Shown piece by piece: positions 1-5,244 of a stretch of DNA of 6,489 nt. The position numbers and the translations under genes are program-made. The stretch lies in the NCBI GenBank assembly GCA_020434645.1, contig JAGRAK010000119.1:1-6489 (forward strand), given 5' to 3'. Each line of letters opens with the position of its first letter. Positions within the stretch are counted from its first letter, which is position 1. The stretch is from Bdellovibrionales bacterium (GTDB lineage Bacteria; Bdellovibrionota; Bdellovibrionia; Bdellovibrionales; UBA1609). The notes beneath the pieces are model-generated. The model saw nothing but the letters and a program-made list of their open reading frames with translations, had not been told where the DNA came from and did not search any database.

Positions 1-890
1 GATTCTTGAATGCCCGTCTTATCGTCGGTGACCAGCGCGATTTCAAGTTTTTTTAATGCATGAAAAAGATTTTCTCCATCAGCAAACATATGATCATTTT
101 TATCTTCTACTTGCGACTCGAGAATTTGTTTTTGTGCCACATTTTCTGTTGTTCTCACTGAAGCTGGGCCGCGCGCAGAGGCCGGTCCACGCATTTGCTC
201 ATCCCCTTGTGGAGCGAGCATCGAAGACGGCTTGGTCTGCTCACCCTTATATTTATTCGGAAACTCTGCTTTTTGCTGAGCCAGATCTTCTAAATTGCGG
301 GGCTGCTGCAGGGACTTGTAGTTAAAGCCATCTTTTGAAAGACCACGACCTTGAAATACAATGGCACCAGGTAGATTCATAGATAAAAAAGACTCTTTAT
401 CTATATGTATTTTCATTTCGCCCAGATCACCCTTATAGTTACCATTTTCATCAAATGGAGCCTCTTGCGTCTTGTAACCCGAAAATATAAATCTCTCACC
501 TAATTTTCTATTGGCAATTTGTACAGTCTGGTTGAGTAACTGCTTCACTTCTTCAGCCACAATACGTCTAGTTTGCGGGCTTGCACTAGCATCGTTGGCT
601 TGTGAAATTGCCAATTCTTTGGCTCGAACAAAGACTTCAGTTAATTCATTAAGCGATTGTTCTGTGAAATCAAGAAAGCCTTTTGCATAGTTCAAATTTT
701 TAATAAACTGCTCATTACCACGCTGATCTATTCGAGAAAACAGCACCCGACTGGCCGCAACAGGATCATCTGATGGCTTATTCACACGTTTTTGCGTAGC
801 AGCTTGATTTTGAAGCGTAGACATCTCAGATCGATTTTTACTAATCGATCGATTGACTTGGTCATACGCCATTTTATCAGCAACTCTCAT
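1..890 (-). CDS. flgL: FlgL, hook-filament junction protein 3 (3' end beyond window)
   Basis: FlgL forms the outer of the two junction rings joining the hook to the filament; it is exported by the flagellar type III system with FlgN as chaperone. The frame runs open from an ATG at 890 to the left edge, giving 296 residues with no stop. The N-terminal flagellin-like helix (about 1-60) carries KRVNKPSDDPVAASRVL, a hallmark of FlgL/flagellin. Residues 131-180 contain GERFIFSGYKT and NYKGDLGEMKIHID, ending in NLPGAIVFQGRG, also typical of FlgL. A polar stretch rich in Q, K, P and S (about 182-268) precedes ENLFHALKKLEIALVTDDKTGIQE, which resumes the family pattern. The C-terminal helix is missing only because the window ends. 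An AGGG lies 5 bases before the ATG; the gap to the flgK stop is 17 bases, so the two are surely cotranscribed. Identification is secure. Confidence 0.93.
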   Translation of the reverse strand, partial: MRVADKMAYDQVNRSISKNRSEMSTLQNQAATQKRVNKPSDDPVAASRVLFSRIDQRGNEQFIKNLNYAKGFLDFTEQSLNELTEVFVRAKELAISQANDASASPQTRRIVAEEVKQLLNQTVQIANRKLGERFIFSGYKTQEAPFDENGNYKGDLGEMKIHIDKESFLSMNLPGAIVFQGRGLSKDGFNYKSLQQPRNLEDLAQQKAEFPNKYKGEQTKPSSMLAPQGDEQMRGPASARGPASVRTTENVAQKQILESQVEDKNDHMFADGENLFHALKKLEIALVTDDKTGIQE

Positions 891-907
891 TTAAGCCCTA
901 CAAACCT

Positions 908-2335
908 TTACATATGTTTTAAGTTTAATACCGTATCCATCATCTCATCTGCTGTTCGAATCAAGCGGGCTGATGCATCAAATGATTTTTGAAATTCAAT
1001 CATTTTAGCGGTCTCCTCATCGAGACTCACTCCACTTATACTTTCACGAATATTTTTCAACTGATCGACAATACCTTTTTGTGAGTCGAGCTCAGAATTT
1101 GCACGATTGGCCGATATACCCACATTACCCACTATATTGGCATAAAAATCATCGAAAGTACTTTCTCCACCAGCGAGTGGCTGCTCATATTGTAATGACG
1201 AAATCATGTTGGCTATTCTATTATCACCTGAAGAAAAAGGCTGAGCGGCCGCCACAATGAACCCTGCATTTTGATGAATGGCATCGCTCACCTTAATTCT
1301 TGATGCCGCCCCGGCCTTACCGCCCTCGAGATGAAAAAAATCCTGCCCCTTATTATTGTATCTATCATACCCTTGGTGATGAACACTATTGACTTGATTC
1401 GCTAGTGTGTAGGCCATCTCGTCCATGCCATCCATGGTTTTATTTATAAATTCATCTCGGATTTCTATAAGCCCACCTAAGCGACCGCCCGTAATCTGGT
1501 CTGTTAAATTGACGGCTGTCGAATTGTCATTGGGTTTATAAAACACATCAACAGTACCTTCTCTTTTACCTTCGCGTGCAGCAGAGGCGGCGACAAATAG
1601 ATCGCGCTGCTGTGATCCTGAAACGAGAACACCTGTATTACCAGCCGTTATCGTCATGATGCCGTCTTCACTTTCACCATAGCGAATATTGAGTTTTTCA
1701 CTGAGCTGCTTAATTAATAAATCTCGACGATCGCGTTCGTCGTTTGCTTCGAGCGCATTAAGCTCAACCATCTTAATTTTATCATTGAGCTGCGCAATTT
1801 CACGCGTCAAACCATTTACTTCTGAGACCTCTGTGGCCATTTGAAAATCAACTTCAGACTGTATAGTCTTAAGCTGAGTATCAATTCTCTGAAAATCTTT
1901 GGTCATAAAATCAGCAGATTCTTTCACAAGATTTCTTAATGCTAAATTTTCAGGGCTATTTGACATCTCTCGAAAGGAATTAAAAAATTCACCCATGAAT
2001 TTATTTAAGCCCTTATTCATTTGTTCATTAAAAACCTGCTCGACGCGAGTTAACGTCTCAGAGGTCGCTGTTTTTTTGCCTAAGACATTTCCTTCTTTTT
2101 CGACTTGCTTCTCAAGAAATTGATTACTTACCCGAGTCACGCCCGTAGCCTTGGCGCCGTTGCCCATTCGCATCTTGCCCTGGCCGGTGGGCTCAGCCGA
2201 CTGCAGCTCGACTCGCTGACGCGAATAGCCTTCAGTGTTTTTATTGGCAACGTTATGACTCACAGTCTGAAGAGCCGATTGGCTATTCATCATAGACCGC
2301 TTGCCGACGTCCATCATGGACCATATTCTCGACAT
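908..2335 (-). CDS. flgK: FlgK, hook-filament junction protein 1 (hook-associated protein 1)
   Basis: FlgK builds the first junction ring on the hook tip after the hook-to-filament export switch; FlgN is its chaperone. The 475-residue product is complete, somewhat shorter than the roughly 550 residues of enterobacterial FlgK, consistent with a smaller variable middle. Residues 1-45 form the rod/hook N-terminal motif, with SALQTVSHNVANKNTEGYSRQRVEL being diagnostic. The C-terminal helix (about 436-475, EETAKMIEFQKSFDASARLIRTADEMMDTVLNL) is the matching flagellar axial-protein C terminus. These two ends pair as a coiled coil in the assembled axial structure. The ATG at 2335 follows AAAGG by about 10 bases. 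The start codon is embedded in a CsrA-like site (see the entry at 2331-2344). The flgN stop is 27 bases upstream and flgL begins 17 bases downstream. Confidence 0.96.
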   Translation of the reverse strand: MSRIWSMMDVGKRSMMNSQSALQTVSHNVANKNTEGYSRQRVELQSAEPTGQGKMRMGNGAKATGVTRVSNQFLEKQVEKEGNVLGKKTATSETLTRVEQVFNEQMNKGLNKFMGEFFNSFREMSNSPENLALRNLVKESADFMTKDFQRIDTQLKTIQSEVDFQMATEVSEVNGLTREIAQLNDKIKMVELNALEANDERDRRDLLIKQLSEKLNIRYGESEDGIMTITAGNTGVLVSGSQQRDLFVAASAAREGKREGTVDVFYKPNDNSTAVNLTDQITGGRLGGLIEIRDEFINKTMDGMDEMAYTLANQVNSVHHQGYDRYNNKGQDFFHLEGGKAGAASRIKVSDAIHQNAGFIVAAAQPFSSGDNRIANMISSLQYEQPLAGGESTFDDFYANIVGNVGISANRANSELDSQKGIVDQLKNIRESISGVSLDEETAKMIEFQKSFDASARLIRTADEMMDTVLNLKHM

Positions 2336-2344
2336 CCCTGTCTT
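2331..2344 (-). promoter_or_regulatory. Candidate CsrA/RsmA binding site over the flgK start codon
   Basis: On the minus strand, positions 2343-2332 read AGACAGGGAUGU, matching the CsrA SELEX consensus RUACARGGAUGU at 11 of 12 positions; only the second base differs. The AUG inside the motif is the flgK start codon (2335-2333). The flanks form a perfect 4-bp stem, GACA (2342-2339) with UGUC (2334-2331), presenting GGGA in the loop, the arrangement CsrA prefers. Binding here would block initiation. A chance match is possible because any gene starting GGATG supplies part of the motif, but the ACA, GGG and GU parts are not dictated by that. Binding itself is inferred. Confidence 0.5.
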
Positions 2345-2362
2345 ACCTTTCGAAGCTCATCC

Positions 2363-2875
2363 TTAAGCTTCTTTGCTAACCAACTGTCCTGACTCCGCAG
2401 GACGGCTCGACACGCCACCGGACTTCTTGTACGTCGGCTTGTCTTTAATTGCATTGCAAATTGAACCCATTGCTCCCGTTACAGAATCAAGGGCTGAATT
2501 TACAAGTACTTCATTTTGCGCATTATGTTCACGCACTCTTTTTAATAATAATTCTAATACTGATTGTAAGTTTCGAAGACGATCACCTGTATCTCCGCCT
2601 ACTATTCGCGCAAGCTCTATTAGCTTTGTGTTTTCACTTAAGCCTTCCATTTGCGCCAGCTCACGAAATGCGTTCAGTCGACTCGCTTCAATATGACGAG
2701 CTTTGATCAGCATCGCCTCTTTTGCCCTGTTATTTTCATTTAGATCATCTAGGTTTGCGGCAATAAGTATTTCACGCTCTTTGCGAACAACACCTAGTAG
2801 ATGCCGGTAAATCTTTACCAGATCTTCTAGCTGCGTTTCTAATTTTTTAAAGAGCTCCATACTCTCAGGTTTCAT
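2363..2875 (-). CDS. flgN: FlgN-type export chaperone for FlgK/FlgL
   Basis: FlgN is a cytoplasmic helical chaperone that holds FlgK and FlgL before type III export. The product has 170 residues and, apart from its tail, is almost entirely predicted helix: residues 5-65 (MELFKKLETQLEDLVKIYRHLLGVVRKEREILI) and about 95-145 show heptad spacing of L/I/V as in the FlgN four-helix fold. The last 25 residues are polar and probably disordered. Sequence resemblance to any single FlgN is modest, as is usual for this family, so the call leans on the helical pattern, the length (enterobacterial FlgN is about 140 residues) and the position between flgM and flgK, the standard location. The ATG at 2875 follows GAAAGGG by 8 bases, 25 bases after the flgM stop. 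The start region can fold into a hairpin (2867-2886). Confidence 0.85.
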   Translation of the reverse strand: MKPESMELFKKLETQLEDLVKIYRHLLGVVRKEREILIAANLDDLNENNRAKEAMLIKARHIEASRLNAFRELAQMEGLSENTKLIELARIVGGDTGDRLRNLQSVLELLLKRVREHNAQNEVLVNSALDSVTGAMGSICNAIKDKPTYKKSGGVSSRPAESGQLVSKEA

Positions 2876-2886
2876 CCGTAAAACCC
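2867..2886 (-). promoter_or_regulatory. Hairpin presenting the flgN start codon and an ANGGA motif
   Basis: On the minus strand GGGUUU (2886-2881) can pair with AAACCU (2872-2867): five Watson-Crick pairs plus one G-U. The 8-base loop, UACGGAUG (2880-2873), holds the flgN AUG (2875-2873) and the motif ACGGA, which fits the CsrA/RsmA loop consensus ANGGA. The GGG of the flgN Shine-Dalgarno lies in the 5' arm, so the hairpin would itself hinder initiation and a CsrA-type protein could lock it. The pairing is seen directly in the sequence; CsrA control is inferred. Confidence 0.4.
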
Positions 2887-2900
2887 TTTCTCGTTTTCAG

Positions 2901-3212
2901 TTATTCGCCGGCCATAATGTGTTCATCTACAAGTCTGTCGGCAATGGCCTCAGCACTTACATTGTACTTACCAGCATCGATTAATTTTTGCAGTCTTTCA
3001 ACTTTTGCATCGTCAACTGTGTCAGTGCTCGCTATCGCTTTTGCTTTTTGAAAAGCTTGAGCCTCAGGTGACATTTTTACGCTAGTAGAGCCAAATAGTG
3101 ATGAAGAGGCATCTGACTTAGATTTACCCTTTGTCTCAAGGTTTTTTTCTAAATCTTTGGCGTTCACTTGCGCGGCCAAAGGTTGCTTGATGTTGTTATT
3201 ATTAATTTTCAT
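2901..3212 (-). CDS. flgM: FlgM, anti-sigma-28 factor
   Basis: FlgM binds and inhibits sigma-28 (FliA) in the cytoplasm until the hook-basal body is complete, then is exported through it, releasing late-gene transcription. The 103-residue product has a polar, probably disordered N-terminal half (1-47), as in known FlgM proteins. The C-terminal sigma-binding region (about 48-103) contains SPEAQAFQKAKAIAS, DAKVERLQKLIDAGKY and VSAEAIADRLVDEHI. The pattern of a helix ending LIDAGKYNVSAEAIADRL is the most recognisable FlgM signature. The ATG at 3212 has the strongest Shine-Dalgarno of the window, GGAGGG, 4 to 5 bases upstream. It opens the flgM-flgN-flgK-flgL block after a 94-base gap. Strong fit in sequence, length and context. 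Confidence 0.92.
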   Translation of the reverse strand: MKINNNNIKQPLAAQVNAKDLEKNLETKGKSKSDASSSLFGSTSVKMSPEAQAFQKAKAIASTDTVDDAKVERLQKLIDAGKYNVSAEAIADRLVDEHIMAGE

Positions 3213-3306
3213 TTGCCCTCCAAAGGCTCTGTCACACTTTTGCGAACCTCAAACTTAATCGTACCATATTGAGACAGCTTGACACAATGCAAACTGCTTT
3301 TTCACC
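3213..3306. other. Intergenic gap between flgJ and flgM (94 bases), no firm feature
   Basis: This gap is long compared with the 17 to 27 base gaps downstream, so a separate promoter for flgM would be natural. On the minus strand TTAAGTTT (3258-3251) is a 7-of-8 match to the sigma-28 minus-35 element TAAAGTTT, but no GCCGATAA-like minus-10 follows at 11 bases. A poor sigma-70-like pair, TTGTGT then TACGAT with an 18-base spacer, also exists. No terminator-like hairpin with a U-tract was found. I cannot support a specific promoter here. Confidence 0.3.
3215..3227 (-). promoter_or_regulatory. Possible GGA-loop hairpin sequestering the flgM ribosome binding site
   Basis: On the minus strand GCCU (3227-3224) can pair with GGGC (3218-3215), three Watson-Crick pairs and one U-G, with loop UUGGA (3223-3219). 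The Shine-Dalgarno GGAGGG of flgM (3221-3216) is split between loop and 3' arm. GGA in a loop over a Shine-Dalgarno is how CsrA targets are usually built, but the first loop base is U rather than the preferred A and the stem is short. Weak by itself; it gains weight only from the flgN and flgK sites next door. Confidence 0.25.
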
Positions 3307-3996
3307 TTAAGTCCCGACTTGACCTACCTGCCAAGTCAAACCCTTTGCATAAGATGCGAGCAGACCCAACTTTTGTCCAGCTGACAGCTCTTCACCCACA
3401 CGCAAGCCATTTGTCTGCCCTATAAAGCTTATTGTCGATGTCACTCCGTTTTCATGAGCCAACTTCACAACACTTCGATCACCTTCTACTTTAAATGTCT
3501 GCAAAACTTTACCATCATACGGGTTACTGACTTCGCGGGGCTTTTGGTCTGAAGAGGATTCCCACTCATATAAAAAACTAACATCGTTGTTCGGTAATGT
3601 TGATTGATTCACCTCAATAGGTAAGCCAGGCGAGTGACCATTATCTATTTTGATTGATGTCCCCTTATTAATTGGCACAGGGCCTTGGGGATGAGGAGCT
3701 GCCCCACCACGATTAAAAAATCGCTCTTGCAATTGATCATAAATAATATTGGCCAGACCGACCCCGCCAGATTTCGCCCAAGACTCTACATACTGCCCAT
3801 CGAGTTGCTCACTATAGATTTTTTCAGCCATTGAAGGCTCACTCAATTTACTATGCTCTACAGTTTTACGCATAGATTTAGTCATTTCATTTAAAAAATG
3901 CTGCTCGTACATTTGCGCAGCTTCACGAATTTTGGCATCAGGGTCAGCTTTACTCTGATGCACCGGAATCGTATTTTGAATTTTCATAACTGACAT
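3307..3996 (-). CDS. flgJ: FlgJ-type rod-binding protein with a degenerate LytM/M23-like C-terminal domain
   Basis: The N-terminal part (about 20-90 of 229) is a FlgJ rod-binding domain, the scaffold that caps the growing rod in the periplasm: KIREAAQMYEQHFLNEMTKSMRKT and a later SMAEKIYSEQLDGQYVE are typical. After a Pro/Gly/Asn-rich linker (94-155) comes a region (156-229) shaped like an M23/LytM domain: PYDGKV at 159-164, AHENGVTSTISF around 180, then GLRVGEELSAGQKLG. The zinc-binding residues of active M23 enzymes are absent: the usual HLHFEV position reads LTWQV (220-224). Peptidoglycan cleavage is therefore unlikely, though a binding or activator role is possible. Salmonella FlgJ instead carries an N-acetylglucosaminidase domain. 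A TTG at 4002 could start the frame, but the ATG at 3996 sits 6 bases after AGG and is preferred. The C-terminal assignment is by pattern only. Confidence 0.85.
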   Translation of the reverse strand: MSVMKIQNTIPVHQSKADPDAKIREAAQMYEQHFLNEMTKSMRKTVEHSKLSEPSMAEKIYSEQLDGQYVESWAKSGGVGLANIIYDQLQERFFNRGGAAPHPQGPVPINKGTSIKIDNGHSPGLPIEVNQSTLPNNDVSFLYEWESSSDQKPREVSNPYDGKVLQTFKVEGDRSVVKLAHENGVTSTISFIGQTNGLRVGEELSAGQKLGLLASYAKGLTWQVGQVGT

Positions 3997-4017
3997 ATTC
4001 AACCTACTTCAAGTTTC

Positions 4018-4042
4018 AAAAAAAATGAGGGAAAGTGAGTCA
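4018..4042 (-). terminator. U8 tract after the closing stem of the candidate ncRNA
   Basis: On the minus strand ACUCAC and UUUCCC (4040-4029), followed by UCA and eight U residues (4025-4018), pair with GGGAA and GUGAGU near 4192-4180. The helix has 13 pairs, including one G-U, and a small internal loop. A strong helix directly before a U-tract resembles intrinsic termination, but about 140 bases of hairpins lie inside the loop, so it is not a standard local terminator. The flgJ start is only 21 bases further on, so termination would have to be partial, or the U-tract marks a processed 3' end. Confidence 0.35.
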
Positions 4043-4220
4043 GGAACCCGCGCGCATCCTGCGCTTCATCCAGCAAACATCTTCCGGTATCGCCAATCCT
4101 TGGCTTGTACTGAATTTTGCCCTATGTCTCCTGCCAGACACCTGGATCTCTTGACCATCCATGGTCAAACGCTCTCTAAACTCACTCTTCCCCCGCGGAA
4201 CAAAACACATCCTGTGTCGT
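4018..4220 (-). ncRNA. Candidate CsrB/RsmZ-like CsrA-sequestering RNA in the flgI-flgJ gap
   Basis: No protein gene fits this gap. Its minus strand holds a run of perfect hairpins, each with GGA in or beside the loop. They are ACACA-GGA-TGTGT (4217-4205), TTGACCA-TGGA-TGGTCAA (4168-4151), TGTCT-GGCAGG-AGACA (4140-4125), GCCAA-GGA-TTGGC (4104-4092) and GCGCA-GGA-TGCGC (4064-4052). A weaker one, GCT-GGATGA-AGC (4074-4063), overlaps the last and would compete with it. Further GGA occurs at 4085-4083 and 4191-4189. CAGGATG, the core repeat of E. coli CsrB, occurs twice. A 13-bp long-range stem (4194-4180 with 4040-4027) closes all hairpins except the first, and U8 follows. GC is about 52%, above the neighbours. 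This matches RNAs that titrate CsrA/RsmA. Alternatively it could be a cis-acting leader of flgJ or an RNA processed from the operon transcript. I do not recognise a named family; function is inferred from shape and motif. Confidence 0.5.
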
Positions 4221-4232
4221 GCCCCAAAACCT

Positions 4233-4260
4233 CCTATAAAATTTCTAAATCTGCCTGCAA
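4233..4260 (-). promoter_or_regulatory. Weak sigma-70-like promoter candidate for the ncRNA, inside the flgI 3' end
   Basis: On the minus strand TTGCAG (4260-4255), a 16-base spacer and TATAGG (4238-4233) form a poor minus-35/minus-10 pair (3 of 6 and 4 of 6). Transcription would begin near 4226, just before the first GGA hairpin. It overlaps the last codons and stop of flgI, so part of its sequence is explained by coding. The RNA may equally come from the operon transcript by processing. Confidence 0.15.
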
Positions 4261-5244
4261 TGCGCCGGCAGCCTTAATACTTTGCAAAATTGTAATTAAA
4301 TCTTTTGGTCCGACACCCAGTCGATTAATCGCCTTCACGATATCACCGACATTAGCCGACTCCTCTAATACAATAACTTTATCACCATCTACTTTTTTAC
4401 CTGCTGAATCGCCACCTACTTTTAATGATAGGTCGCCGTGACTGATGGCCACGCGAGATATTTTGACTCCATTGCCGATTACAACCGTACCGGTTTTCTC
4501 ATTCACAACTACTTTTGCACGAATATCAGGAGACACATCGAGTGATTCAATAATAGCAAGTAGATCTACACCCTTGCCCTCGTAAGAAGGCGGAGAAATA
4601 ATATCGACCGTGCCAGCATCAAGTGCTGAAGCATATTTACCCGACAGTTCAGAGTTCACTTTTTTTGCAACACGTGCCGCTGTTGTAAAATCTGGATTTG
4701 AAAGTGTTAATCTAAACATGTTGCGTGAAGCAAAGTCTCCACCGACATCTCTCTCGATCATGGCACCGTTGGGCATTCGCGCAACTGTTTCATGAACACC
4801 TGATCCGCTATAGCCAACAAGTACGGAGCCCTGTGCAACCGCGTAAGTTTGTTGGTCTGCCGCGCGAAGAGGCGTTTGAATAAGCATTCCACCTTTTAAA
4901 CTACTCGCATCCCCGATTGAACTGATTGTCACATCTAGTTTATTGCCAGACCTGGCAAATGCCGGAAGCTCTGCTGTCACAATGACTGCTGCCACGTTTT
5001 TACTTGCTATATCTTTTTGAGAAAGCTTCATCCCGAGTCTATCAAGCATTCGAGACATCGAACTGCTTGTAAATTCGGCCTTACTATCTCCAGTACCGTT
5101 CAACCCGATGACTATGCCATAACCGACCAGCTGATTGGTTCTCACTCCCCGCACATTGGCAATATCTTTTAGTCTAGCGGCTTTTGCGTTCAGTGCTGCC
5201 GCTGTTAATATCACTATAATTTGCAATATGATAAATACTCTCAT
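4234..5244 (-). CDS. flgI: FlgI, flagellar P-ring protein
   Basis: FlgI polymerises into the periplasmic P ring around the rod at the peptidoglycan layer. The product has 336 residues, slightly shorter than the roughly 365 of E. coli. Residues 1-23 form a Sec signal peptide (hydrophobic IILQIIVILTAAAL, then AKA before the mature start). The mature protein opens with RLKDIANVRGVRTNQLVGYG and continues IVIGLNGTGDSK, nearly invariant in FlgI. Further family marks are VTAELPAFARSGNKLDVTISSIGDA around 92-116, VVNEKTGTVVIGNGVKISRVAISHGDL near 247-273, and the C-terminal VGPKDLITILQSIKAAGALQADLEIL. The ATG at 5244 shares one base with the flgH stop (TAATG) and follows GGAG by 8 bases, so translation is probably coupled. 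A strong GGAGG directly after the TAG stop has no credible gene behind it. Confidence 0.98.
   Translation of the reverse strand: MRVFIILQIIVILTAAALNAKAARLKDIANVRGVRTNQLVGYGIVIGLNGTGDSKAEFTSSSMSRMLDRLGMKLSQKDIASKNVAAVIVTAELPAFARSGNKLDVTISSIGDASSLKGGMLIQTPLRAADQQTYAVAQGSVLVGYSGSGVHETVARMPNGAMIERDVGGDFASRNMFRLTLSNPDFTTAARVAKKVNSELSGKYASALDAGTVDIISPPSYEGKGVDLLAIIESLDVSPDIRAKVVVNEKTGTVVIGNGVKISRVAISHGDLSLKVGGDSAGKKVDGDKVIVLEESANVGDIVKAINRLGVGPKDLITILQSIKAAGALQADLEIL

Noticed and set aside
844..853. ATCGATCGAT palindrome near the flgL 5' end
   Set aside because: Fully explained by coding sequence; single copy and no associated structure.
3251..3258. TTAAGTTT upstream of flgM as a sigma-28 promoter
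   Set aside because: Only the minus-35 half matches; the bases 11 positions on match GCCGATAA at 2 of 8.
3266..3284. Imperfect palindrome TTGAGACAGCTTGACACAA upstream of flgM as an operator
   Set aside because: Interior mismatches break the symmetry and no regulator or second copy supports it.
3997..4002. TTG at 4002 as the flgJ start
   Set aside because: It directly abuts the only AGG, leaving no spacer; the ATG at 3996 has a proper 6-base spacing.
4018..4220. c-di-GMP (GEMM) riboswitch in the flgI-flgJ gap
   Set aside because: AGGGCAAA and ACAAGCC recall pieces of GEMM-I, but the paired arms, the tetraloop and receptor layout and the GCAAAGCC element are not present in order.
4170..4233. 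Short minus-strand frame after the GGAGG that follows the flgI stop
   Set aside because: Any start is either 2 bases from the GGAGG (TTG) or too far; the frame ends after about 20 codons and has no protein-like pattern.
4258..4282. CAAAGTAT and GCCGGCGC in the flgI 3' end as a sigma-28 promoter for the ncRNA
   Set aside because: The spacing is 7 bases, not 11, and the region is coding sequence.
4025..4441. Plus-strand open frame of 138 codons across the flgI-flgJ gap and the flgI 3' end
   Set aside because: Antisense to a certain gene (flgI) for half its length, with no recognisable protein features; the remainder is explained better by RNA hairpins on the other strand.
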